This document shows positions 8,335 to 17,499 of a stretch of DNA of 64,000 bases, piece after piece; within the stretch, counting starts at the first letter, position 1, and every line of letters begins with the position of its first letter. A model generated the notes under the pieces. That model saw only the letters and a program-made list of their open reading frames with translations. It searched no databases and had not been told where the DNA came from. The stretch spans positions 92,205 through 156,204 of the forward strand of contig JAHWKK010000007.1 of assembly GCA_019347945.1 (NCBI GenBank). The letters run 5' to 3'. The position numbers and the translations under genes are program-made. Source of the DNA: Acidobacteriota bacterium (GTDB lineage Bacteria > Acidobacteriota > Thermoanaerobaculia > Gp7-AA8 > JAHWKK01).

Positions 8335-9672
8335 ATGAAGCGGATTCGAAGGCGTCCAGCAGCGCCCGGGAGAAGCTCCGGGACCTCACGCAACTATTTT
8401 GTCCTCGCGACACTTCTGATCCCGGTCGTGGTCATATTGATCGCGTTCCAGCCGGATGAGCCGCCGGTTGTAAGTTCGACCAACCCCTACGATGGAGCGC
8501 CTCCGATCCGGCTGGCGTCACTCGAAGATCTGCCGCCGCCTCCGCCGGCGCTGGAGCGAGTCATCGAGGTCGGAGAGGGCGACACGCTCGACGGCATCCT
8601 CCGCGACGGGGGACTCGAGCCGGCGGAGATTGTTCAGATCGCGGACGGACTCACGGATATCTTCGATCCGCGCAGGCTTCGCATCGGCGAGCAGCTCCGT
8701 TTCGCTTACGATGCAGACGACCGCGTCGACGCGGTGACACTCCGGGTTCGTGGCTGGGGTGAGATCGTCGGATCGCGGGAGGGAACCAATTTCCGGGTCG
8801 AGGCAAAGGAGGCGGTCAAGTGGAGCCGGGACGTTCTCGTCGAAGCGACGATCGACACCACGCTCTATGACGCCTTGATCGCGGCGGAGGCCTCTCCGGC
8901 GCTGATCGACTCGTTGTACGAAGTTTTTCAGTGGGACATCGATTTCTTTCGACTCCAGAGAGGGGACTGGTTCCGGTTCGTCGTCGAGCGACAGTTTGCC
9001 GGAGAGGAGCCCTCCGGTTGGGGGCGGATCGACGGAGCTCTCTTTCACCACCAGGGTGTGACCTACGAAGCATTTCGAGGGGAAGGGCCGGGTGAGGTCG
9101 AGGGGTGGTACACGCGCACCGGATCCCCGGTTCGGAAGCAGTTTCTGAAAGCGCCGCTGAAAGCGCCCCGGATCACCTCGGGATATACGAAGCGGCGTTT
9201 TCATCCCGTGCTGAAGACCTGGCGGCCTCACCTTGCGATCGACTACGGGGCACCGACGGGAACCCCGGTGATGACGACGGCTTCGGGCGTCGTCACATTC
9301 GTCGGAAGGGGTCGCGGCGAAGGCAACTATGTGCGGGTCCGTCACAATCTGAAGACCGAGACCTACTATCTTCACCTTTCGAGATTTGCCGATGGGATAC
9401 GGAAGGGGACGAAGGTCGAGCAGGGGGACGTCATCGGTTACGTGGGCGCGACGGGGCTGGCCACGGCGCCGCATCTCGACTACCGGGTTCGTCAGGACGG
9501 CCGCTTCATCAATCCGCTGGAGCTTCGCTCGGTGACGCCGGATCCGCTGAGTGGCAGGCAGCTCGCGACATTTCTGGCTTCAGTCGAGAAACTGCTTCCG
9601 GTACTCGACCGACCGGTCGAGCCGGGCGACGAGCTCGAAGGCACCCATCTCGCTTCCATAGCGACTCGATGA
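8335..9672 (+). CDS. Membrane-anchored M23 (lysostaphin-type) peptidoglycan endopeptidase
   Basis: A 445-residue cell-wall hydrolase. A basic N-terminus and one transmembrane segment (about residues 21-38) are followed by a proline-rich linker and a LysM/OapA-like region (VGEGDTLDGILRDGG...FDPRRLRIGEQLRF). A C-terminal M23 domain shows RPHLAIDYGAP (H298, D302 approximately), YLHLSRF and HLDYRV (about 379-384), the zinc-binding H-D and H-x-H set. It resembles MepM/NlpD-type proteins that cleave or activate cleavage of peptide cross-links. GTG at 8329 is possible, but AAGGGG spacing favours the ATG at 8335. The stop overlaps the next gene. Confidence 0.92.
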   Translation: MKRIRRRPAAPGRSSGTSRNYFVLATLLIPVVVILIAFQPDEPPVVSSTNPYDGAPPIRLASLEDLPPPPPALERVIEVGEGDTLDGILRDGGLEPAEIVQIADGLTDIFDPRRLRIGEQLRFAYDADDRVDAVTLRVRGWGEIVGSREGTNFRVEAKEAVKWSRDVLVEATIDTTLYDALIAAEASPALIDSLYEVFQWDIDFFRLQRGDWFRFVVERQFAGEEPSGWGRIDGALFHHQGVTYEAFRGEGPGEVEGWYTRTGSPVRKQFLKAPLKAPRITSGYTKRRFHPVLKTWRPHLAIDYGAPTGTPVMTTASGVVTFVGRGRGEGNYVRVRHNLKTETYYLHLSRFADGIRKGTKVEQGDVIGYVGATGLATAPHLDYRVRQDGRFINPLELRSVTPDPLSGRQLATFLASVEKLLPVLDRPVEPGDELEGTHLASIATR

Positions 9673-11507
9673 CTAAGTTACTGGTGCGGGCGCCGATTCG
9701 CGCCGATCTCGCCGGGGGTACGCTCGACCTGTGGCCGCTCAGCGTTTTTCATCCGGGTGCCCGGACGATCAACGTGGCCATCTCCCGGCACGTCGAATGT
9801 GAGGTCACGACCCTCAGCGATTCCGCGATCGAGATCGCGCTTCTGGATACCGATTACCGCCAGAAGTACGAATCGCTGACCGACGTCTCGAAGGATCCGG
9901 CGGTCCGGCTGATTTACACGGTGCTCGAGCATTTCCGGATGACGGGGGTGAGAATCGCCACGCGGTCGGAAGCGCCGCGCGGTTCGGGTCTCGGTGCCTC
10001 GTCGGCTCTTGCGATCACGATCGCCCGGGCGCTCTCGGAAATTGCGGGAGACCCGCTCGAGGGGGAGCAGCTCATTCACACTGTGCGGGATCTCGAGACG
10101 CGCATGCTCGGAATCCCCGCAGGGATTCAGGATTACTACCCTCCGGTTTACGGCGGACTGTCCACTCTGAGGCTCGAAGCGGGCGGCGTCTCGCGCACGG
10201 CGCTCGATTTCCCGCTCGGGGATCTCGGCCGCTCGCTCATCGTTCACTACAGCGGTGTCTCGCATTTCTCGGGAACCAACAACTGGGAGATTTACAAGCG
10301 ACACATCGACGGGGATCGGGCGGTGTGGGAGGGGATGGCGCGGATCGCAGCGACGGCGCATGCAATGGATCGGGCATTCGAGAGCCACGATCTGGAGGGA
10401 GCGGGCCGGCTTCTGACCGAGGAGTGGGAGAACCGGCGGACGCTCTTCAAGGGGGTGAGCACCCCCGAGGTCGATCGGATCATCGAGACCGGCCTGAAAG
10501 CGGGCGCTTTTGGTGCGAAAGTCTGCGGAGCAGGCGGCGGCGGGTGCGTCGTGATGATCGTCGACCCCGAAAAGCGAAAGAAGGTCGTTCGGGCGCTCGG
10601 GCGCGCGCCGGGAGAGACGCTCGATTTGGTTCCGGTTCCGTATGGTGTCGAGCTGATCTCGCCCGACGATTCGCTTGCATCGCGTCCGCGGAAATCGTGG
10701 AGCATCCGGCCCGGTGGCGACCTCGTCGACGAGCTCTGGTACGCCGAGGCGGGCGAGCAGGCTGTCCGGCCATTTGCGCTGGTCGATGCCCGGGTGGTCT
10801 TCGACGAGAGCCGGAAGGGGCTGGTTCACTCGATCCTTCGCACGTGGCTCGTTCCGATCGATGAAGCGAGGGAATCGCTCGTCTGGCAGGATGCCTCAAC
10901 TCTGAAGAACCGGGCGGAACTGACGTCTTCGCGAGGATCTTCGCCGGACGCGCGGACGGTCCGGGCCGCGCATCATGCGGTCGAGGAGATCGGTCCCAAT
11001 GCGCACGAGATGGTCCTCGAGAGGTCCCGCCTTCCCCTTTTCTACAACCCGGAGCTCGACATATTTTCCGAGCCCGACGAGTCTCGTGACGCATTCGAAG
11101 CACGATGCCGGGAGATTGCGACCGCGGCCGCGGAGGATGAGCTGTCGCGACTCGAGGCGACCCTTCGCCTGCGGATCGATCAGGTCCGCGAGCGCTACGA
11201 CCGGGAGCGCGCCGAGGCTGAAAGTGACGGCGAAGAATCCGAGAGCCAGAAGCGGCAGGAGCCGATCCCATGGGGCCAGATCATCGTCGACATTCTCAAG
11301 GGGCGGCCAGCGACCCGTGTGAAAGGCGATCACACCGAGTCGGACGCCTGGGACAAGCTGCTCCAGCACGAACGAACATGGCGACGGGAACGCGAGCAGC
11401 TGCTCGAGGAGATCAGCAGGAAATCGAGCTCGATCGAAGAAGTCTCGCTTCAGGCGGACCCGAGTGCCACCAGAATCGAACGCGTTGCGATCGTCTGGGT
11501 CGAGTGA
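9669..11507 (+). CDS. GHMP-family sugar kinase fused to a C-terminal domain like the tail of HerA-type ATPases
   Basis: A 612-residue protein starting at an ATG that overlaps the M23 stop. Residues 1 to about 335 form a complete GHMP kinase. APIRADLAGGTLD is the substrate-binding start, PRGSGLGASSALA (about 104-116) the ATP loop and KVCGAGGGGCV (about 283-293) motif 3. It is closest in look to D-glycero-D-manno-heptose 7-phosphate kinases. Residues about 340-612 carry on without a stop: a beta-rich stretch (VRPFALVDARVVFDES), an acidic segment and two coiled-coil blocks flanking WGQIIVDILKGR. From memory of the family, this resembles the C-terminal region of HerA/DUF87 ATP-binding proteins, but the ATPase itself is absent. 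The kinase call is firm; the tail call is inference. Confidence 0.85.
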   Translation: MTKLLVRAPIRADLAGGTLDLWPLSVFHPGARTINVAISRHVECEVTTLSDSAIEIALLDTDYRQKYESLTDVSKDPAVRLIYTVLEHFRMTGVRIATRSEAPRGSGLGASSALAITIARALSEIAGDPLEGEQLIHTVRDLETRMLGIPAGIQDYYPPVYGGLSTLRLEAGGVSRTALDFPLGDLGRSLIVHYSGVSHFSGTNNWEIYKRHIDGDRAVWEGMARIAATAHAMDRAFESHDLEGAGRLLTEEWENRRTLFKGVSTPEVDRIIETGLKAGAFGAKVCGAGGGGCVVMIVDPEKRKKVVRALGRAPGETLDLVPVPYGVELISPDDSLASRPRKSWSIRPGGDLVDELWYAEAGEQAVRPFALVDARVVFDESRKGLVHSILRTWLVPIDEARESLVWQDASTLKNRAELTSSRGSSPDARTVRAAHHAVEEIGPNAHEMVLERSRLPLFYNPELDIFSEPDESRDAFEARCREIATAAAEDELSRLEATLRLRIDQVRERYDRERAEAESDGEESESQKRQEPIPWGQIIVDILKGRPATRVKGDHTESDAWDKLLQHERTWRREREQLLEEISRKSSSIEEVSLQADPSATRIERVAIVWVE

Positions 11508-11525
11508 CTCCGCTCCGATTCCGGG

Positions 11526-12908
11526 CTACGCCGGAAGAGCGTGGGTGTCCGGCTCGTAGTTGAGGAACCGGGTCACGTCGTTCCGGAAGACGAGCCGGAA
11601 GTCACCGATCGGACCGTTTCGCTGCTTGCCGATGATGATCTCGGCGATCCCCTTGTCCTCGGTGTCCTTGTGGTAGACCTCGTCGCGATAGATGAAGCAG
11701 ACGAGGTCGGCGTCCTGCTCGATCGATCCCGACTCGCGAAGATCCGAAAGCTGCGGCCGGTGATCGCCGGTTCGCTGCTCCGGCCGGCGGGAAAGCTGAG
11801 ACAGCGAGAGGAGCGGAACGTCGAGCTCCTTGGCGATCGCCTTGAGCCCGCGCGAGATCTGCGAGATCTCCTGGGTTCTCGATTCGATCTTCCCTCGTCC
11901 CGACATCAGCTGAAGGTAATCGACCATCACGATGTCGAGTCCAACCTCCATCTTCAGCCGCCGCGCTTTCGCCCGCATCTCGAGCGTGTCGATGATCGCC
12001 GTATCGTCGACGTAGATCGGCGAGCGTGCCAGTCGTGCCGATGCCTCGGCGAGCGACTGCCAGTTCTTCTCCGAGAGGATCCCGGCGCGGATCAGCTGGG
12101 ACGAGACGCCTGCGACGGACGAAAGGAGGCGAAGTCCGATCTGCTCCTTCGACATCTCCAGCGAAAAGATTCCGACCGAATGCGTTTCGCGCGAACCGGT
12201 TTTCGGAGGAACCGCCATCGCCTCCGCCATGTTGAGCATGAACGAGGTCTTTCCCATCGAAGGCCGAGCCGCAAGGATGATCAGATCCTGCTTCTGGAAC
12301 CCGGAGGTGAACTCGTCGAAGCGGGCGTAGCCGGTCGAGATACCGGTGACGAGCCGCGTGTTCTTCGAGAGCTGCTCGATCGCCTCCATGTTGAACCGGG
12401 TGATCTGATCGAGCCGCGCAAAGCCGCGCTCGGCACCCTCCTGCGCAATTTCGTAGAGGTCTTTCTCCGCGATGCTGAGGACGTCATTCGACTCGCCAGG
12501 TGCATCGAGGGCGGCCTTCATCACCTTGTTGCCCATCAGGATGAGCCGCCGCAGAGTCGACTTCTCCTTGACGATCCGGGCGTAACGCTCGGCGTTGGCC
12601 ACGTCCGGGATTCCGTCGACGAGCGACGAGACGTACGCCGGGCCGCCAGCCTGATCGAGCTTGCCCCGGCGGAGAAGCTCCTCCTTGAGCGTGATGATGT
12701 CGATCTCACGACTCCCGGTTGCGAGAATCGTCATCGCGCTGAAGATCACGCGATGCGCATCGCGATAAAAGTCGTTCTCGTCGATGGTTCCGATCACTCG
12801 GTAATAGGCGTGGTTGTCGATCAGAATCGACCCGAGGACACTCCGCTCCGCCTCGGGATTCTGCGGCAGAGGTTTGTCCAGAGCTACATCGATTTGGGCA
12901 ACGGACAT
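11526..12908 (-). CDS. dnaB: Replicative DNA helicase DnaB
   Basis: The 460-residue hexameric helicase that unwinds the chromosome fork. The N-terminal domain begins LPQNPEAERSVLGS, the usual DnaB start. The RecA-type C-terminal domain has Walker A ARPSMGKTS (about residues 213-221), Walker B DIVMVDYLQLMSG and the LSQLSRRPEQR and DLRESGSIEQDAD motifs. No intein is present. An ATG 21 codons upstream is in frame, but MSVAQIDVALDKPLPQ is the natural start. Its loader may be the DnaC-like ATPase at 2.3 kb. The stop faces the end of the GHMP fusion gene 18 bases away. Confidence 0.97.
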   Translation of the reverse strand: MSVAQIDVALDKPLPQNPEAERSVLGSILIDNHAYYRVIGTIDENDFYRDAHRVIFSAMTILATGSREIDIITLKEELLRRGKLDQAGGPAYVSSLVDGIPDVANAERYARIVKEKSTLRRLILMGNKVMKAALDAPGESNDVLSIAEKDLYEIAQEGAERGFARLDQITRFNMEAIEQLSKNTRLVTGISTGYARFDEFTSGFQKQDLIILAARPSMGKTSFMLNMAEAMAVPPKTGSRETHSVGIFSLEMSKEQIGLRLLSSVAGVSSQLIRAGILSEKNWQSLAEASARLARSPIYVDDTAIIDTLEMRAKARRLKMEVGLDIVMVDYLQLMSGRGKIESRTQEISQISRGLKAIAKELDVPLLSLSQLSRRPEQRTGDHRPQLSDLRESGSIEQDADLVCFIYRDEVYHKDTEDKGIAEIIIGKQRNGPIGDFRLVFRNDVTRFLNYEPDTHALPA

Positions 12909-12963
12909 CAGTGATGATCTCGAACGGGTTCGTATTCTCTTCGCACTTCGGTAGATGATCTCA

Positions 12964-12983
12964 TTTTCCACAGGTTTTCAACA
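12964..12983 (+). promoter_or_regulatory. Pair of DnaA-box-like 9-mers upstream of dnaB
   Basis: TTTTCCACA (12964-12972) differs from the DnaA consensus TTATCCACA at one base, and TTTTCAACA (12975-12983) at two, on the same strand 11 bases apart. They lie about 60 bases upstream of dnaB in the gap before the DUF72 gene. A minus-strand TTGAAA overlaps the second box. DnaA control of dnaB is a possibility, not shown. Confidence 0.3.
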
Positions 12984-13101
12984 GAGTTTCCGCAGTTCGT
13001 GATTTCATCCTGTGGCGAGGATTTTGGGGCCCGGCCCTCGCTTTCCGCAGATGTCGGGAAACCGTACGAAGACCCCTTGACGTGGAAATCTGGCTCGACC
13101 G

Positions 13102-13992
13102 ATGCTTCGACCGAGCACGGTGATTCGAGTCGGACCAGCGGGTTGGAGCTACAAGGACTGGGAGGGTCCCGTCTATCCTTCGCCCGTTCCGCGAGGGTTC
13201 GACCGGCTCGGCTGGATCGTTGACCACTTCGACACGGTCGAGGTGAATTCGACGTTCTATCGCACCCCGGCGGTGAGCGCTGCAGGGTCATGGGCCGAGC
13301 GCATCGAACCGAATCCGCGGTTCGAGATGACATTGAAGCTGCAGAGGGAGCTCACCCACGAGAAGAGCTGGAATGCCGGCGAAGCGAAGCGGTTCCGGGC
13401 GTTTCTCGGTCCCCTGGAGGAGAGTGGCCGGCTCGGAGCGGTCCTGGCCCAGTTTCCCTGGAGCTTCCGATACGGGGCCGGCGCCTGTGAGCGGTTCGAG
13501 CGGATTCGCGAGGTGCTCGACGGGCTTCCTCTGGTGGTCGAGGTCCGGCACGACAGCTTCGATACCGAAGAGTTCCGGGAGCTGCTCCGCGAGAGGTCGA
13601 TCGGACTCGCCAACATCGATCAGCCTCCCCACGATCACGCGCTCGAGCCGGCGGCTCACGTGACTTCGGGGGTCGCCTACATCAGGCTCCATGGGCGAAA
13701 CCGGGAGAAGTGGTTCGACCACGAGGAAGCCTGGGAGCGATACGACTATCTCTATTCCCGCAACGAACTCGACGACTGGGTCGGGAAAGCGCGATCGCTC
13801 GAGGCCGAAAAGGTTTTCGTCATCACGAACAACCATTTTCGAGGGCAGAGCGTGGCGAATGCTCTGGAGATCAGGAAATCCCTCGGCGAGGAGATCGTGA
13901 TCCCTCAAACCGTGGCAGAATACTATCCGGGGCGTTTCGAGGCGCGGCCGCGCGCTGAAGATGAGCGCGGCCAGATGCTTTTCAGGTTTTGA
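13102..13992 (+). CDS. DUF72 (YecE-like) TIM-barrel protein
   Basis: A 296-residue DUF72 protein. Family marks are RVGPAGWSYKDWEGPVYP near the start, VEVNSTFYRTP, FEMTLKLQRELTH, LGAVLAQFPWSF, LVVEVRHDSF and YIRLHGRN. A TIM-barrel fold related to endonuclease IV/xylose isomerase-like enzymes is known for the family, but no reaction is established. Its stop overlaps the kinase start (TGATG), so it is probably co-transcribed with the Ser/Thr kinase and selB. Full length for the family. Confidence 0.93.
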   Translation: MLRPSTVIRVGPAGWSYKDWEGPVYPSPVPRGFDRLGWIVDHFDTVEVNSTFYRTPAVSAAGSWAERIEPNPRFEMTLKLQRELTHEKSWNAGEAKRFRAFLGPLEESGRLGAVLAQFPWSFRYGAGACERFERIREVLDGLPLVVEVRHDSFDTEEFRELLRERSIGLANIDQPPHDHALEPAAHVTSGVAYIRLHGRNREKWFDHEEAWERYDYLYSRNELDDWVGKARSLEAEKVFVITNNHFRGQSVANALEIRKSLGEEIVIPQTVAEYYPGRFEARPRAEDERGQMLFRF

Positions 13993-15323
13993 TGACGACA
14001 GGCGTGGGACAATCACCCGGAAAGATGGCTGGGGAAGCGAAAGGGCCGGACAGCAGCCATCCGCTGCTCTTCGACCACTACGAGATCGTCGAGGTTCTCG
14101 GTGAGGGAGCCATGGGAACGGTGTATCTCGCCAGGGACATCAGACTCGGACGGAGAGCCGCCCTCAAGACCCTGAAGAAGGTGGCCGAGGCTCTTGGGCC
14201 CGACGACAGCCTCTCCGAAGAGTTCATGGCCCGGTTTCGGAGGGAGGCGGAGGTCTGTGGATCGCTGATCCACCCCAACATCGTCACGCTCTATGAAGTC
14301 GGCTACTCCCACCGCGAGATTCGCTACATGGCGATGGAGTTCGTGGAGGGGGAGTCGCTGCTCACGATCCTGAAGCGCCGGTCGAAGCTCGGTGTGCTGC
14401 AGGCCGCCGGAATCGGCCTCGACATACTCCGCGGCCTTGCCTATGCGCATCAGCGCGGCATCATTCATCGCGACATCAAGCCGGCCAACATTCTGGTCAC
14501 CGACGATGGAAGGGCCAAAATCGCGGATTTCGGCGTCGCCCGTACTGTGCGCGAGGGCGCCACCTATGCAACCAAGGCGGGACAGCTCCTCGGAACGCCG
14601 TACTACATGTCACCCGAAGTCGTGGCGGGAAAGTCGGCAGACGAGCGATCGGACCTCTTCTCGGTGGGCGTGCTGCTCTACGAGATGTGGAGCGGAAAGC
14701 GGCCTTTCGAAGGCGAGTCGGTCATGGACGTTCTCTATGACGTGGTGAATCGAGAGCCTTCACCGATTACGGTCGTGGCTCCCGATATCCCGAAGTGGTG
14801 CGAGCACTTTCTCAGTCGAATGATCTCGAAATCGCCAGCGACACGATTCATTTCCGCCGCGAGCGCCGCACAGGAGCTCGAGCGTCTGATCAATCTCCAT
14901 CGGGCGAACGAGGGGGAGTCGGAGCCAGTGGAGAGCTTCACCACGCCGGCGAGTCCCGAAGACACCCCGACGACGCGGCTGGGCGGACCGAAGTTCAGCT
15001 GGACCCGCCTGAGGATTCTCCACGTGCCACGCGGTCTGGCGATCGGCCTGATCGCGGTTCTGCTGTGTGCCCTCTTCCTCCTTCCCGTCGTCCTTCGAGA
15101 GGAGGACCCCGCGGGATTCCCGCTGGTGCCGGATGCCCGGAGAGAATTCGCTGAGAAGGAAGAGCTTCTGAGGAAAGCCCAGATCCTGCACGACGCCGGC
15201 GCCTACGCGCAGAGTCTCGAGGTGTACGACGAGATCCTCGACAAATATCCGAACACGCCGTCAGCGATCGAGGGGAGAAAGCAGGTTCTCGACCGCCTGT
15301 TTCCCCTCGACGACAACCGGTAG
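13992..15323 (+). CDS. Membrane-anchored PknB-type Ser/Thr protein kinase with periplasmic TPR-like tail
   Basis: A 443-residue Hanks-type kinase. LGEGAMGTVYLA is the Gly loop, K in AALKTLKK (about residue 57) the catalytic lysine, HRDIKPANI (about 159-167) the catalytic loop and ADFGVAR the DFG motif. The activation segment runs GTPYYMSPE. After a Pro/Thr-rich linker comes one transmembrane helix (about 350-372) and a short extracytoplasmic helix pair, HDAGAYAQSLEVYDEIL, which looks like one or two TPR units. An in-frame TTG lies one codon upstream. Its substrate is unknown; it sits between DUF72 and selB in one operon. Confidence 0.92.
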   Translation: MTTGVGQSPGKMAGEAKGPDSSHPLLFDHYEIVEVLGEGAMGTVYLARDIRLGRRAALKTLKKVAEALGPDDSLSEEFMARFRREAEVCGSLIHPNIVTLYEVGYSHREIRYMAMEFVEGESLLTILKRRSKLGVLQAAGIGLDILRGLAYAHQRGIIHRDIKPANILVTDDGRAKIADFGVARTVREGATYATKAGQLLGTPYYMSPEVVAGKSADERSDLFSVGVLLYEMWSGKRPFEGESVMDVLYDVVNREPSPITVVAPDIPKWCEHFLSRMISKSPATRFISAASAAQELERLINLHRANEGESEPVESFTTPASPEDTPTTRLGGPKFSWTRLRILHVPRGLAIGLIAVLLCALFLLPVVLREEDPAGFPLVPDARREFAEKEELLRKAQILHDAGAYAQSLEVYDEILDKYPNTPSAIEGRKQVLDRLFPLDDNR

Positions 15324-15335
15324 GGACGCGGGCGT

Positions 15336-17207
15336 TTGAGACGAGTCGTCGTCGGAACGGCCGGCCATATCGATCACGGGAAGACGGCGCTGGTCGGGGC
15401 GCTGACCGGGATCGATACCGACAGGCTCCCCGAGGAAAAACGGCGCGGGATCACGATCGACCTCGGGTTTGCGCGTTTGCTCGCCGATGACGTGCAGTTG
15501 AGCCTGATCGACGTCCCCGGCCACGAGCGGTTCGTCCGAAACATGCTCGCCGGCGCCTCGGGGATCGATGCGGTGCTGCTCGTCGTCGCAGCGGACGAGT
15601 CGGTGGCACCGCAGACCGTGGAGCATTTCGAGATCTGCCGGCTGCTCGGGGTGGAGCGAGGGGTCATCGCAATCACCAAGGCGGACAGGGCGACCGCGGA
15701 CATGATCGAGCTCGTACAGCTCGAGCTCGCTGAGCTCGTCGCCGGCACTCCGCTCGAAAGCGCGCCGGTGATCGTGACGAGCTCGAAGGAAGGGCGCGGC
15801 ATCGAACAATTGAGGGAGGAGCTCATTCGTCTGGTTCCCCCGGAGGAGGCGGAGACGGATGATCGCGTCTTCCGGCTCCCTGTGGATCGAGCCTTCACGA
15901 TCCGTGGATTCGGAACCGTCGTGACCGGTACGGTCGCGTCGGGCTCGTTTGCCGCGGGATCGAACCTCGTCGTCATGCCGGAGGCGCTTCAGTCGAGGGT
16001 CCGCCGGATCGAGATTCACGGCTCCGAGCGCGACCGCGCGGTTGCGGGGGACCGGGCCTCGCTGAATCTTCCCGACCTGGAGGTTCGCGATGTTCAACGG
16101 GGAGTACAGCTCGTCGAGCCGGGAACGCTGCGGCCATCGCGTCTTCTGACCGTCGAGCTCGACCTCCTCCCGGCTGCGGCAGCTCTCAAAGACGGCGTCC
16201 GGGTCCGCGTTCATCATTTGACGATCGAGGCGATCGGGCGCGTGCGGTTGCGCGCGAAGAAGCGGCTCGAGCCCGGGGAGAGAGAGATCGCCCGGATCCA
16301 TCTCGACCGGCCGGTGACCGCGGTCGCAGGCGACCGGTTCGTGATCCGGACGTACTCTCCCGCACGGACCATTGGTGGGGGAGTGATCCTCGATCCGCAT
16401 TTGCCGCGGGGAGGGCGGAAGTTCTCGGTCGCGGACGTTCGTCAGCTCGCGGGCGCATCGGTCGTGGAGAGAGCCGGATGGATGGCGCGAAGAATGGGAG
16501 CGCGCGGAATCACGCTCGAGGATCTCGTTGCGGTGACCGGCCTCAAGCGCGATCGCATCGGGCGGGAGCTCGCTCCGGGCGGAATGCTGATCCCGATCGG
16601 CGACCGGTGGCTCGATCCGGGCGCCATCGACGATCTCGACGCGCGTGTCGTGAAAAGCCTCGAGGAGTTCTTCGCGTCGACTCCGCTCTCGACCGGAATG
16701 CCGCGCCGCGAGCTCGTTCAGAAGACCTTTCCCGCGGGTCTCGCCGTGGACGCCGGGGCCGCGCTTCTCGAGCGGCTCCGTCAGCGAGGACGCATCACGA
16801 TCGAGGGGGATGTCGTCGATCTGCCGGGTCGCGAGAAGCGTCCGGAGGGCGTGGAGGGATCGATCGCGGACCGGGTGGAGGCGTGCTTTTCGGATGCCGG
16901 GCTGGCCCCTCCGGGTCTGCGCGAGGTCCAGGACGAGGTGGGCCACAAGCCGAAAGTCGTTGAAGGCGTTCTCGGGTTTCTTCTGAAGGAAGGGACGCTC
17001 GTCCGGCTCGCCGACGGTCTCTGGGTACACCGCGACGCTCTCGATTCGGCCGCCGCCAGGGTCCGGGAGCACCGGGGAGAAACGCACGACGTCGCCTGGT
17101 TCAAGGACCTGTTCGGTCTGACGCGCAAGGTCGGCATCCCGTTGCTCGAATGGTTCGACGCGAACGGGGTGACGAAGCGCGTCGGGGATCAGCGCACGAT
17201 CCTGTAG
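15336..17207 (+). CDS. selB: Selenocysteine-specific translation elongation factor SelB
   Basis: Delivers Sec-tRNA(Sec) to the ribosome at UGA codons marked by a SECIS hairpin. The 623-residue length is typical of bacterial SelB. The GTPase has G1 GHIDHGKT (residues 10-17), G2 [14 protein letters not shown]3 DVPGHERFV and a TKAD form of the G4 motif, as usual in SelB. Beta-barrel domains follow, then four winged-helix repeats (about 350-623) that bind the SECIS element; GDQRTIL closes the protein. The start is TTG at 15336, 12 bases after the kinase stop. selA, selC and selD are not in the window, and no in-frame UGA selenoprotein was recognised nearby. Confidence 0.94.
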   Translation: MRRVVVGTAGHIDHGKTALVGALTGIDTDRLPEEKRRGITIDLGFARLLADDVQLSLIDVPGHERFVRNMLAGASGIDAVLLVVAADESVAPQTVEHFEICRLLGVERGVIAITKADRATADMIELVQLELAELVAGTPLESAPVIVTSSKEGRGIEQLREELIRLVPPEEAETDDRVFRLPVDRAFTIRGFGTVVTGTVASGSFAAGSNLVVMPEALQSRVRRIEIHGSERDRAVAGDRASLNLPDLEVRDVQRGVQLVEPGTLRPSRLLTVELDLLPAAAALKDGVRVRVHHLTIEAIGRVRLRAKKRLEPGEREIARIHLDRPVTAVAGDRFVIRTYSPARTIGGGVILDPHLPRGGRKFSVADVRQLAGASVVERAGWMARRMGARGITLEDLVAVTGLKRDRIGRELAPGGMLIPIGDRWLDPGAIDDLDARVVKSLEEFFASTPLSTGMPRRELVQKTFPAGLAVDAGAALLERLRQRGRITIEGDVVDLPGREKRPEGVEGSIADRVEACFSDAGLAPPGLREVQDEVGHKPKVVEGVLGFLLKEGTLVRLADGLWVHRDALDSAAARVREHRGETHDVAWFKDLFGLTRKVGIPLLEWFDANGVTKRVGDQRTIL

Positions 17208-17462
17208 AGGGCATCCGGGCAGATGACCCCAGCGGTGAGGGTTGGGACGTGGAAATCGAAAAAACGAAGGCGCGACCCTTCCTTCCCCGCTTCACAGCAT
17301 CCGAATCGAATGCTTCGTTCCACTTTAACTCGCGCCGCCCTCCCGGCCGGAGCCCGGCCTATGATTTAGGCGATAACCCCGTAACGCTCACGGAAACGCG
17401 ACAAGATGAGTATCAGGCTCCGCGACTGGAGGGATATCCCCGAGCCGCAGAGTGAACGCGTG

Positions 17463-17492
17463 CGGTGCGCAGGGAGGCGTCCCTGCGCACCG
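17463..17492. terminator. Perfect 13-bp hairpin between convergent selB and subtilase genes
   Basis: CGGTGCGCAGGGA pairs exactly with TCCCTGCGCACCG across a GGCG loop, very near the stop of the subtilase gene and about 255 bases after selB. There is no T-run on either strand, so it may be a bidirectional or Rho-assisted terminator or just an mRNA 3' end stabiliser. In the rest of the 17208-17499 gap I see no gene, tRNA or SECIS element. Confidence 0.5.
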
Positions 17493-17499
17493 GGGGGTC

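Noticed and set aside
15261..17087. 608-codon minus-strand open frame
   Set aside because: Antisense shadow of selB in high-GC DNA; its product is Arg/Asp-rich with no fold signature.
17208..17462. tRNA-Sec or SECIS element beside selB
   Set aside because: No UCA-anticodon cloverleaf or SECIS-like hairpin could be built in this gap.
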